A stretch of DNA of 64,000 nt, taken from positions 124,001 to 188,000 of the forward strand of contig JASAOC010002120.1 in assembly GCA_030849835.1 (NCBI GenBank). The letters are read 5' to 3'. How positions within the stretch are numbered: the stretch's first letter is position 1; every line of letters begins with the position of its first letter. The notes below the pieces were generated by a model that was not told the DNA's origin, made no database searches, and saw only the letters and a program-made list of their open reading frames with translations. The DNA comes from Herpetomonas samuelpessoai (lineage: Eukaryota > Euglenozoa > Kinetoplastea > Trypanosomatida > Trypanosomatidae). A program made the translations under genes and the position numbers. Shown in pieces: positions 39,025-48,303 of the stretch.

Positions 39025-42000
39025 CTACAAGGGCGGGAGGGACCGACCCTTGGTAGCGTTGAACTTCACCTGTTTAATATGGCGCTGGGCGTTAGGGGGC
39101 ATGGGCCGCCAATGCAACGTGCGCTCTGCCGTTAGATCCTCCTCGCTGCGGAATGGGTGGGCGATCCCGGTGTCCCCTCGGACGTACTGCAGCTTCGACC
39201 CTTGGCTGAGCTCCTGCTGCAGCTCATCGAGGAGCTCCTGACGCCGCACGCCCACTTCTGTGATGTTGTCCACGAGGGACTTCTCCTGCCGCCGCAGGAT
39301 GTCAATGTGCATGCGCGTGGTGTCCGCCGTCTCCTGCATCCCCTCCATGTCGCGTAGCACCACCTCCATCTCCTGGTCGTGCGTCGACATGACAATCGCC
39401 TCCTCCACAGGGCCGAGGATCTGGTCGTCAATGTCGCGCTCCTCGTCCGCGGTCAGCATAAAGCGGTGAACGGGCCGCTGGCAGCAGCGCTCCAAGTACT
39501 CCACCTCGGTGTGGTACGTCTCAAAGCGATACGCCACGCGAATGTCGGAGAGGTGCGTCCGCAGCGGGTCGTTGCCCTGGGAGGAAGACATGAACCACTT
39601 CTCGCCAATCGCCCCGCTCTTGAACTCGCTCGTGAATCCGCACTGCAAGACAGAGTTGCGCGCGATCTCGCACAGGTCATTTGGGCTGAGCCCCCACACA
39701 CGCGCAGCGATGCTGTACTCCTCAATCAGCGGCTCCTGTGTCTGGTGGAACATCATGGGGTCGTCAGTGCTCAGAGACACATTCAATCCGCGGCGGAAGA
39801 AGTCAGGGAAGGGGTTGTTCAGAAACCGCAGAAATAGTGCATTGTTGCTGAGCGGCGACACGTGCAAGCCAATCTGCGCGAGGTAGTACAGGTACTGCAT
39901 GGGAGGATCGTTGCGCAGGTTGATGCCGTGGCCAATGGCATTGGCACAAAGGAAGGCACCGTAGAGGTGCTCGTCCGAACCAGACTCACCACAGTGCGGC
40001 CGCATCGAGAAAGTGTTGAACCCACGCGAGGCGCGGAACTCGTTCAGCGTGCGGATGTTCGCGTACAGGTAATACAGATAGTAGTTGTAGGGTGGGTTTT
40101 CCACGGCCGTCCAGGCCCAGGGGGAGATGGGATTGAATGGCAAGTCAATGGTCGCCTCATTGTCCACCGAGTCGAAGCCGCTCACGTGCTTGAGAAAGTT
40201 GTGCACTGTCGGGTGCTCGGCAGGATGCAGCGAGGCCTCCCAGAGCGGTTGGAAGATGTTCTGCAGGTACTGCCCAAAGCTGCCGATAACGTTCTGGCTG
40301 CGGAACACCTTGTACACGCGCGGGACCTGGATGATCCACTTGTTGTGCTTGTTCGCCATGCCGTGCGTGGTGAACCACGTCGCAAGCTTGTCCCACTCCT
40401 TGATGTTGATGCCGTACACCGAAACACGATTCTCTGCGTAGGTGTAGCGGTCGCGCGAGTACTGGCTAAACACGTCGTGAATAATTTCGGCAAAATATCG
40501 ACCATTCATGAAGTTGTCTGTCTTGAGCAGCAATGAGCGCAGGTCGCCGTTTTCCATCGGATTGTACTTGTTGTTGAAGTTGTCGAATCGCTCAAAAAGG
40601 GTATGGTCGGCTTGCACACTCAGCTGGTCCACCGTCAAGCTCTCCGTGATGCCCGCCTTAGCGAACAGCTGGCCCAACGTTAAGATTTCATCCCCTTTCT
40701 TCATGGCAATGTCGTCCCCATTGCCTCTGAACTTTTTGAGGACAAAGTCAAGAATCTGCTTGGGCGTCATGCCAGCAGCCATGTGGATGTGCGTATCCAC
40801 CTTGGTTGCCTGGTAGATGTCCCGGTTCGAGGAGAGCCGTTCCGCCGTGGTGCCCGCCTCATTGGCGTGGTTGAGCGCTAGGTGAAGGCGGAACCGGTGA
40901 TCCAGGTTCTCGAGCCGCCCATGCGCGAACTCCTTCAGCTCCGGTGATGCACACAAGGCCATGAGCTCCTGCAGGTCCCGGTGATAGTCATCCAGGGTCG
41001 GCAGCGTCCGAGGCCACGCATGGACAGCATCGCGTGGGAAGCCAATAAAGACACCGTCATTCCCTGCAAAAGTCCACTCGTCCTCGTTGAAGGACGCCGT
41101 CTGCCGCTGGAAGTCGGCCTCCACCCCACGGCTGGCACTGCGACGCTGGCTGGCGGCCTCCTCCCATGGGGGCGGTGGGACCCAAATGTACTTGCGGCGG
41201 AGGGCCAACGCCCGAGCAACCCGTGCGGCTGCCGTCCTGGTTCGCGCGTCCGACGCATTATCGTCCTCCCCCTCCACGCTCGCCGAGGGGCCGCTGAGAA
41301 CGGTGCGGGGAAACCGCACGCGGCGGTCCAACACCGTGTCGTATTCCGCCTGCCGAACGTTGCTGAGAAAGTGCCAGCGACTCAGCCCGGCTGCCTGCTC
41401 GCTCACGCGGTTCAGGTACAAGTCGCGCATCATGTTGCGCTCAAGCTGCCATGCCTCTTCGCGGAAGCTCAAGCGCACATTGGTGACCTGACTCTTGGCG
41501 AACTCGTTGGTGCCCTGGTGAAAGCCATCGCCTAGCCACAGCCGCTTTGTTTCCTGCGGGAAGGTGGACATGACAACGCTGTTGCGTGCGAGCTCCGTCA
41601 TGTCCAGCGCGCTGAGGCGAAAGATCTTCTGTGCCGTGGCGTACTCTTCCACCAGCGCACTTGGGTTGTGGTGGTAGAGTAACGGTGCCTCGGTGGCGAT
41701 AGAGACGTTGAGGCAGCGGTGCAGAAAGTTGGCGAGTGGATGTTTTTGGTACGGCGTCGCGCCGTCCATGTGGTCCGCCAACGGCGGGACGGTGAGGCCG
41801 ACGCCTTGCATGCCACACAGGTACTCAACGGCTGGGTACTCCAGCAACTTGGTGGCGCGGTTAATGACGTCGCAGAGGAGGTAGCCGGCAAGGAGGTCGT
41901 CCATGCCGGTCCGATGATTGCCGCTGCACCGAAGCTGCAGCGTGTTCATGCCATAACGCCGTCGTAGTCCATTCACCACGCTCAAGTTGGCGTACAAGTA

Positions 42001-43383
42001 ATAAAGATAGTACAAGGAGTTGAGGTTGGACGGGTACGGAACACTATCTGGGAGTCGGCCGCCAACCTCGAATTCCTTCTCCGCACCATCCGCGAGCCCC
42101 TCAAGCTGGATAGCGCCGACCTGCTCGAGTAGCCACGCGACTGCTGCGTTTTCGGGTGCCTCTGGGGCTACGGTAGCCTTGAGGATGGGAAGAAATATGT
42201 TTTCGAGCTGATCTTGCAGCGTCTGACAAGTCACCTTGTACCCATTCGGCGGTCGTTGCATCAGTCGCGCCAACAAGCTCCAGCGAACGTGCGGGTACGG
42301 ACCCATGTTCGTGCTCTGCATCGTCTTGGCCAGGGACGCCAGTTCCGTTGAGCTCGCGCCGTACACTGGGATCGCACATTCTGCCGCCTGGTGAGAAGCC
42401 AACATGCGGTCGAACCCTCGCTTGAGGAGACGGGAGCTGAGAGAGCCAAAGACACTGAGAAAGATGAAGCGGAGCTCGGCGCCCAAAGGGTTCTGATCTG
42501 GTGAGTGATACGAGTCCGCTAGACCGGCGCCATTGGACAAACGTGGCTGCCACCCGAGGCCCTCCACACTGAGGCAGTCGGGGTCTGCCACGCCGTAGAC
42601 CTGCAGGAGCTCCCGCAGCGTCGAATTGGTGCCATTGCGCAGCCGCACTGGGGCGTCGGGCTGCCGGTTGCAGCTGTCCACAACGTAATCGAGTAGCTCC
42701 TGTGCATCGACGGACTTGGACAGCGTGACGGAGCCATCCACCTTGGTCACAAACGAGAAGACCCCACCCGCCTTGTGCAACGTGTGCTTCTCTTCCATCT
42801 GTGCGTTCAGCAAGAAGAACATGCGGGAGCGCTCCTGCATGATACCGAGGCGATGGCTGCACGCCCGCACGCAGCCAGAGTGGCTTGCAATCTGCCGAAG
42901 TACCTGGACGTCCTGTGCGAACTCGGCCCACGAGGGAGTAGGCCGCACGCCAAATTCCTGCGGGTCGTAATCGGACACCTTATAAATGCCAGCCTCCACC
43001 TCAATGCCGACTCGGTTGGGGTGAGGCGACAAAGCCTCTGCGAACCCGTCTTCCCCCGCCATAGCCGCGGGGCCTTTGTATTTGGTGCGCAGGCGCAGCG
43101 CCACGTCGATGCGCTCGTGAAATTGTTGCATGTCGACACCCCCGTCGTCGCCGTCTACAACAACGTGGATGAGTTGGCTTTCCTCCAGCTGACTCTCCAC
43201 TTCTATGCCGTGGGGGAGGGTGCCCGTCACTCGGCGTGGCCGCTTGGAGAGGGAGGAGATACGTTCACGCGCACTGGCCTTGCTTCCGCGAGTGGTGCTC
43301 CGGTTCGCCACCCCGTCCGTCCGGTCGACTGACGGGGATGCATCACCATTGGTGGAGCTAACAATTTCGGCCATATTCTGCAT
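39025..43383 (-). CDS. AMP deaminase with an N-terminal degenerate duplicate deaminase domain
   Basis: A 1452-residue protein (ATG at 43383 or 43374), about twice the usual AMP deaminase catalytic unit. The C-terminal half is a complete AMP deaminase converting AMP to IMP. Metal ligands lie in VDTHIH (His865, His867) and HCGES (His1130, Glu1133), and STDDP carries Asp1207 and Asp1208. The N-terminal half repeats the same fold, offset by about 645 residues, with matching landmarks: VTKVDGSVTLSK versus ATKVDTHIHMAA, LYYLYYLYANL versus YNYYLYYLYANI, and LNVSIATEAPLLYHH versus LNVSLSTDDPMMFHQ. In this first copy all catalytic positions are replaced (Ser218, Thr220, Ser487, His490, Glu565, Ala566). 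It is therefore probably a regulatory pseudo-domain. A coiled coil (about 1370-1420) and a basic tail close the protein. Confidence 0.95.
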   Translation of the reverse strand: MQNMAEIVSSTNGDASPSVDRTDGVANRSTTRGSKASARERISSLSKRPRRVTGTLPHGIEVESQLEESQLIHVVVDGDDGGVDMQQFHERIDVALRLRTKYKGPAAMAGEDGFAEALSPHPNRVGIEVEAGIYKVSDYDPQEFGVRPTPSWAEFAQDVQVLRQIASHSGCVRACSHRLGIMQERSRMFFLLNAQMEEKHTLHKAGGVFSFVTKVDGSVTLSKSVDAQELLDYVVDSCNRQPDAPVRLRNGTNSTLRELLQVYGVADPDCLSVEGLGWQPRLSNGAGLADSYHSPDQNPLGAELRFIFLSVFGSLSSRLLKRGFDRMLASHQAAECAIPVYGASSTELASLAKTMQSTNMGPYPHVRWSLLARLMQRPPNGYKVTCQTLQDQLENIFLPILKATVAPEAPENAAVAWLLEQVGAIQLEGLADGAEKEFEVGGRLPDSVPYPSNLNSLYYLYYLYANLSVVNGLRRRYGMNTLQLRCSGNHRTGMDDLLAGYLLCDVINRATKLLEYPAVEYLCGMQGVGLTVPPLADHMDGATPYQKHPLANFLHRCLNVSIATEAPLLYHHNPSALVEEYATAQKIFRLSALDMTELARNSVVMSTFPQETKRLWLGDGFHQGTNEFAKSQVTNVRLSFREEAWQLERNMMRDLYLNRVSEQAAGLSRWHFLSNVRQAEYDTVLDRRVRFPRTVLSGPSASVEGEDDNASDARTRTAAARVARALALRRKYIWVPPPPWEEAASQRRSASRGVEADFQRQTASFNEDEWTFAGNDGVFIGFPRDAVHAWPRTLPTLDDYHRDLQELMALCASPELKEFAHGRLENLDHRFRLHLALNHANEAGTTAERLSSNRDIYQATKVDTHIHMAAGMTPKQILDFVLKKFRGNGDDIAMKKGDEILTLGQLFAKAGITESLTVDQLSVQADHTLFERFDNFNNKYNPMENGDLRSLLLKTDNFMNGRYFAEIIHDVFSQYSRDRYTYAENRVSVYGINIKEWDKLATWFTTHGMANKHNKWIIQVPRVYKVFRSQNVIGSFGQYLQNIFQPLWEASLHPAEHPTVHNFLKHVSGFDSVDNEATIDLPFNPISPWAWTAVENPPYNYYLYYLYANIRTLNEFRASRGFNTFSMRPHCGESGSDEHLYGAFLCANAIGHGINLRNDPPMQYLYYLAQIGLHVSPLSNNALFLRFLNNPFPDFFRRGLNVSLSTDDPMMFHQTQEPLIEEYSIAARVWGLSPNDLCEIARNSVLQCGFTSEFKSGAIGEKWFMSSSQGNDPLRTHLSDIRVAYRFETYHTEVEYLERCCQRPVHRFMLTADEERDIDDQILGPVEEAIVMSTHDQEMEVVLRDMEGMQETADTTRMHIDILRRQEKSLVDNITEVGVRRQELLDELQQELSQGSKLQYVRGDTGIAHPFRSEEDLTAERTLHWRPMPPNAQRHIKQVKFNATKGRSLPPL

Positions 43384-44267
43384 GAATATCTGTTGCTGTC
43401 TCCAATTTGTTCGCGTTTTTTTTTTTTCTTCGGACTTTCACCTATTGAAGTGTGGTATAGTGTTTCAGTGGGTGTCTTTGGAATCTTGCGAAACACACTG
43501 GTAGGTCCCTTTGGGTAGGTGATATGGGGAGCTAAAGGAATGAGACATCAAATGAGAGCGGCACGCCACACGTGGTCCGGTTGCCATCGATTCGGAATAG
43601 CATGAAACCATTGAACCAGGCTAGCGCAATGTCCCCGCGATTGTAGGGTAATTCACCTCCCTCGCTGCTACCGCAACGACGCATGGCGCAGGACCCCGCG
43701 CGTTGCTTTTCAAAGCTCGGCTTTACCGAGTAAAATGAGAAGGGCAAGTGGGGCTTGTGCGGATCGAAGAACGTCCCAGCACGTCCATCGCGACAGACGA
43801 GGAGATGAAATTTTCCTTTTCTTTTTTTCTATTATTTTCTTCTTTTGGCGATTGTGCCGCTGTGAGAAGCGCGGCAAAGCAAGCGAAATGCGAACGCGTG
43901 GCGAAAGCAGGTGACTTATTTTGAATAAGGGCAGCGCTGACTGAGGGATGAAAAAAATGGTACAAGGGGGGCCGGTAAATACTCCTTAGGGAGAAGAGAG
44001 CAAGAAGAAGAAACAAAAAAAAAAAGAGCAACAGTTATCTTCAATCGAAAAAACAACGAAGCGGTAAGTTTTGTCGATCGCAGATGTCGTGTCAGAGTAG
44101 CAAGGGGAAGTAGGAAAGAGATATAGCCTCCTTCCAGGACAGAAAGAAGAATGAAACCAACAACGTGCCTGCAAGAAGCGCAGGCCGAAATGAAAAGTGC
44201 TGAGGAAACGCAGAACTCTGCCCTTTCACGTGTGTGTGCGTGTGTGTGGAGATGGCTCCCAGCACGT
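43384..44267. other. Intergenic region without a gene
   Basis: About 0.9 kb. T-rich on the plus strand at 43418-43430 and A-rich near 44015-44026, where the coding strand has a T tract. No supported gene. Confidence 0.5.
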
Positions 44268-44936
44268 TTAAACGACCGCCTGGCGGTAAATGTACTTGCC
44301 TCCCTTGATCAAGTCATTCGACACTTTCCAGTACCGAATCATCATAATGAGCAGCAGAAGGCCGTGGAGGGTCCACAGAATGGCAGCCACCAGCAGCAAG
44401 ATAAAGTTGACCGTCTTGCCAATGCTGCCGATGCAAATAATCCAGCCGCACCCGCCGAAGCCAGGGACCCCCACCGCCATCCACGCGTCAAAGGCAACAC
44501 CGAAGAACAGCCCAAAGAGCGCAAGAACCTGTCGCGGCCGCGAGTCCTCCGTCGTGGCGAGGTAGACGTTATAGTACCACACCACCCAGGCGCCGGGCAG
44601 CCCAATCAGGTAGAGGAACGAGAGGCCAAAGTGCAGCGCGTTGCCGCCCAGGATGAAGCACACCAACGCGGTGACAATGTTGTAGAGAATGAGCACAATC
44701 AAGGAAAGGTACAGGCCACAGAGGATGTACATGAAGCGTTGCTGCGGTACAGGCACCTGCTCACGGATGTTGTGGTAAATCAGCGGCTTGATGCAGCAAC
44801 ACTCGGGTGGGAAGTTAGGCTCCGGCTCGACCTCTTTGTTGACATTGCGTGACTGCTTAAGAATTTCCTTGCGTCGCTCCGCATTCTGTTGCTCCTTGGC
44901 AACCACCATAGCCTCCGTAATCTGCATCTGCGACAT
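44268..44936 (-). CDS. SCAMP-family secretory carrier membrane protein
   Basis: A 222-residue protein from the first ATG at 44936. The short N-terminal helix is followed by the SCAMP entry motif NFPPECCCIKPLIYHNIREQ and four membrane segments at about 69-97, 101-125, 137-158 and 175-200. Between segments 2 and 3 lies a loop containing YYNVYLATTEDSRPRQ. The short C-terminus is cytosolic. SCAMPs cycle between Golgi, endosomes and plasma membrane and act in vesicle recycling. The NPF repeats found in long animal SCAMPs are absent, so this resembles the short SCAMP5 type. Confidence 0.88.
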   Translation of the reverse strand: MSQMQITEAMVVAKEQQNAERRKEILKQSRNVNKEVEPEPNFPPECCCIKPLIYHNIREQVPVPQQRFMYILCGLYLSLIVLILYNIVTALVCFILGGNALHFGLSFLYLIGLPGAWVVWYYNVYLATTEDSRPRQVLALFGLFFGVAFDAWMAVGVPGFGGCGWIICIGSIGKTVNFILLLVAAILWTLHGLLLLIMMIRYWKVSNDLIKGGKYIYRQAVV

Positions 44937-45800
44937 TGTCACACTGGAGAGACGGCAGAAAAGAGACTGTCGATCACAACCAAACCTACAATGAAGGTGG
45001 AGAGGGTGGACGTGCTATCCGAAAGGCGAGGACACCAACCTGGCTCTGTCCTCTAGCTTCGCGAACTGCTATTTCCAAAGATTGATGTGGCTTCTTGAGA
45101 GTGGTAGCGACAGTGCTGGTCGGCCGCAATGTGTAAAAAGCAAAAAGAAAAGGCGTGAGGGGGGGAAAAGACAAGTGCGATTCTCTAATTCACAGATGAA
45201 GGCGTTGGAAGAGTAAATGAAAATGGATGGAGAAGAGAGTGTCGGTGGAAGAGCTGAATTTACGGGAGTGGGGAACGTAACGTCAAAGAGGCGTTACAGA
45301 GCACCGTTGCATTTCACTCGTTTCGCGCACCCTTGTTTCCGTGGAGACGTTTTTCCGCGCAGCTGTCTTGCAACGGAAGTTGCAATACCTTGGGTGATCC
45401 TTCACCTTCTGCTTCTTGTTGCCAATACGTTTTTTTTTTTCCTTTTGGGAAATCCTCGAGGTGTGATCTCGCAAATAAATACAAGACTGTATTTCCCTAC
45501 CATGAGACCACGTCTTGCTTCAGGAAACCAGTTCGCAGATCCGTTCCAACAGCACGTGAGACGGCCGATCACGAAGATCCTTTGCATAGACACACGCGCC
45601 ATGTGAGTGGTCACAAGAGAAACCTAACAATGGTAGTGAAGGCCTTCCGAAGAGACCCAATCAGGGTATCGTCCCATGCTTCTTGAAGGAGGCACGCAGT
45701 CACAGAAGAAGCAGTGACTCCGTGCATGGTGGCCCAAGATGAACGGTGACAAGCACAGGGAGGAGAGGGGAGGAGGGTTGCTTTCCGCTCCTTCGAAACA
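44937..45800. other. Intergenic region without a gene
   Basis: About 0.86 kb. A T run lies near 45430-45440 on the plus strand. No coding pattern on either strand. Confidence 0.5.
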
Positions 45801-46772
45801 TCAAGCTGATCGCTCTCTTGCGTCAAATTCGACAGCACACATGACCCACAAGACCACCATCATGGCACAACTAACCACGGCTGCCTCGTGTCCACCGCAG
45901 CCGACACCCACCAACACCGATAACAACGCGAGTCGGTACAGAGCAAGGGCGGAGGTTGCGCTGCGCTGCGCCACGCGCCGGCTGTGCCCTGCTCCTGACC
46001 GGGCTAGGCCGACCCATGAGAGAATGATAAAGGTCTTCCTCAGGGCCACAGCAGGCCCCGCATGGGCAGCTTCACCCGTCAGGACCCACAAGGTGAGCAG
46101 AGCAAAAAAGGCAGCACAGACGAGGAGGCTCTCCCCACACATCACCGCATCTGCAGTAGCGGAGAGAGTACGCAAGACATTTCCTTCGTCCTCGGGCACG
46201 TCTCGCTCTGTGTCCTCGTCCATGTCAGGGCCGTGCGGAAGCCCGCCCCGTGGTGAGTGGGCCACGCTGTGCACATCTTGTCTGCGGTCGTCAATATTGT
46301 CTTCACTGTCAAGAGAAGCTTCGCTTGGGGAGGAACACACGGTGGCCAAGGGGTCCTCCTCATGGTCGACAGAAAGGCGGCCGCCAACGCCCTCATTCCG
46401 TTCCGCGTAGCGTGCAGGGGTTGTCGCTCCAGCCGTGCGTCCGTGGGTGGCGCCACCCGCCGTTGCCCGTCGGCCATCCTTTGGTGAAGGCGCGAGGGAA
46501 CTATTCCGCTTGCCTGCTGCGGCACCAATCATGGCGTGTGTGTCCGTCCCGCTCCACATCATCGTGCTCCCTGGAGCAACAAGACGCACCTGCGTGGCGT
46601 CAATAATCTGCGGGCCTTGCTGACCGGCCCCAATGAGCACGCGCACAGCACCCCCGGCACGACCATCAAATGGCTCTGTCACAACGCCCAGTACGGTACG
46701 CAGAGGAGCTGCTTTGGCTGCGGGAGTGCTACCAATGACGACCTCGACCACGTCATTTACGGAAAAGCCCAT
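45801..46772 (-). CDS. Membrane protein of unknown function with an SH3-like N-terminal region
   Basis: A 323-residue protein. The frame extends 14 codons upstream without an ATG, so the first ATG, at 46772 (MGFSVNDVVEVVIG), is taken as the start. Residues 1-65 look like a small beta domain (VNDVVEVVIG, TVLGVVTEPFDG, VRVLIGAG, IDATQVRLVAPG), resembling a KOW or SH3-like fold. Residues 80-205 are disordered and acidic. Residues about 210-310 hold three or four hydrophobic helices (SLLVCAAFFALLTLWVLTG, ALYRLALLSVLVGVGC, HEAAVVSCAMMVVLWVMCAV). A tail-embedded membrane protein with a cytosolic beta domain is likely. No family is recognised. Confidence 0.8.
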   Translation of the reverse strand: MGFSVNDVVEVVIGSTPAAKAAPLRTVLGVVTEPFDGRAGGAVRVLIGAGQQGPQIIDATQVRLVAPGSTMMWSGTDTHAMIGAAAGKRNSSLAPSPKDGRRATAGGATHGRTAGATTPARYAERNEGVGGRLSVDHEEDPLATVCSSPSEASLDSEDNIDDRRQDVHSVAHSPRGGLPHGPDMDEDTERDVPEDEGNVLRTLSATADAVMCGESLLVCAAFFALLTLWVLTGEAAHAGPAVALRKTFIILSWVGLARSGAGHSRRVAQRSATSALALYRLALLSVLVGVGCGGHEAAVVSCAMMVVLWVMCAVEFDARERSA

Positions 46773-47235
46773 AGAACGAGCGGTGGTGCGCTCGCAGCAC
46801 GATAAGGACGCCACGAAAGTCAGCGAGGGAGAGGGATAGAAAGAGAGAGAGACAACGAATGAGATTAGGAAGCCAGCTGCACACTACCAACCGGTCAGAA
46901 ATCCCACCGGCGTCCGTGCAGATGATGACAATCTGACGCAAAAAAAAAAAAAAAACTGATGTTCGAATGAAGACGGAAGATGAAAGCCTTGACGTGGAGA
47001 TTGTACGGTAAAGAAAAAAACGCGTTTTACTTTCCATTTCATCACAGTTGGGAATGCTGTTCCATTGAGATGACGACCGCTTCAGAGGATTCACACGCTT
47101 TCTCTCGCGTGAAGCTGTTCGTCGTGGAGCACTCTCTTTTACGTTCTCTCAACTGATCACAAACGATGTCATAGCTTTTTCTTTTGCGTTTTCTGTTTTG
47201 GATGTCTGTGTGTACGTGTATGATGCTTCGCTTCT
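46773..47235. other. Intergenic region with a T16 tract on the coding strand
   Basis: The A16 run at 46940-46955 is T16 on the coding strand, about 170 nt above the ATG at 46772, and may be part of the splice signal of the membrane-protein gene. Nothing else is seen. Confidence 0.5.
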
Positions 47236-48303
47236 TTAGCTGAACATCTTCTTCAGGTTTGCGGCCATCTTGGCCTTGCGTGCCTTGACCGTTTCCTTCG
47301 CCTGGCTCAGCTTCGCGGCGATTTCAGCGTTCTCCGGTTCCAGGGCCTGGGCGGCCGCCAGGTCTTCCACCGCAGAGTCGGCGTCGCCGGCGCCAAGGGC
47401 CGCCACACCGCGCCGGAAAAGCGCCTTGCTGTTCTTGCTGTCAATCGCCAGCACCTCCGTGGCAGAGGCACGGGCCTCGGCGAACCTGTTGAGCTTGATG
47501 GCGCACATGGCCGAATTGTTGTGGCAGGCCACGAGCTTCTCGTCAATGGTAGCCTCATTGGCGTCGCTCTTGGTGGCCGCGGACAGATAACGGATGGCCT
47601 TGGCGTACTTCTCCGTCGCGCTTGTGTAGTCGCCTTGCTTGAAGTAGTTATTGCCCGCCTGGCGTATGGACTCACCAGCGGCCACCAGGGCCTCATCGTC
47701 AAGCTTCGGGTCGCAGTCTTCCGGGTAGTCAGGCTTCTCATCGCCATCGGTGGGCGGCACCACCTCAGGCAATTCCTTAAGGACGCCGCACTCCGCAATG
47801 ACGCAGTCATTCTCTGGCTTGTCGTTGGCACCCGTGGGGGTGTGCTCAATCGCCCGGACCGCGTTCATGCCGCGCACGACGCTGCCAAAGACGACGTGGC
47901 GACCCGTCAGGTGCGGCGTGGGAGCAGCGGTGATAAAGAATTGGGAGCCGTTGGTGTTCGGGCCGGCATTTGCCATGGCCAAGAGGCCAGGCTTCTCACA
48001 AGGGATTTCAAAGTTTTCGTCCTCGAACTTCTCGCCGTAGATGGAGACGCCCCCGGTGCCGTTGTGGTTGGTGAAATCGCCACCCTGAATCATAAAGCCT
48101 TCAATAACGCGGTGGAAGGTGCAGCCCTTGTACGTCATGGGGGTGTCGGTGCCCTCAACCTTCTTGCCATCGTTGCCCAAGCACAACTTTCGGAAGTTCT
48201 CGCACGTCTTGGGTGTCACGTCGTCAAACAGCTCCATTACAATGCGCTCCTTCAACGGCTTGCCGCCAATCGTCACGTCAAAGTAGCAGTACGTGTTCGG
48301 CAT
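47236..48303 (-). CDS. CYP40: Cyclophilin-40 (PPIase-TPR co-chaperone)
   Basis: A 355-residue protein. Residues 1-175 are a cyclophilin peptidyl-prolyl isomerase with the active-site motif [15 protein letters not shown] and substrate pocket residues in [18 protein letters not shown] and [10 protein letters not shown]. Residues about 212-340 form three TPR motifs ([60 protein letters not shown]) that bind the Hsp90 C-terminal MEEVD peptide. Length and order match CyP40, an Hsp90 co-chaperone that in Leishmania affects stage differentiation and motility. The basic C-terminus ([16 protein letters not shown]) fits a calmodulin-binding-type end seen in the family. Confidence 0.96.
   Translation of the reverse strand: MPNTYCYFDVTIGGKPLKERIVMELFDDVTPKTCENFRKLCLGNDGKKVEGTDTPMTYKGCTFHRVIEGFMIQGGDFTNHNGTGGVSIYGEKFEDENFEIPCEKPGLLAMANAGPNTNGSQFFITAAPTPHLTGRHVVFGSVVRGMNAVRAIEHTPTGANDKPENDCVIAECGVLKELPEVVPPTDGDEKPDYPEDCDPKLDDEALVAAGESIRQAGNNYFKQGDYTSATEKYAKAIRYLSAATKSDANEATIDEKLVACHNNSAMCAIKLNRFAEARASATEVLAIDSKNSKALFRRGVAALGAGDADSAVEDLAAAQALEPENAEIAAKLSQAKETVKARKAKMAANLKKMFS

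Noticed and set aside
45739-46410. Plus-strand open frame of 223 codons opposite the unknown membrane protein
   Set aside because: Ser/Pro/Arg-rich antisense shadow. The minus strand has the membrane-helix pattern and agrees with all neighbours in orientation.
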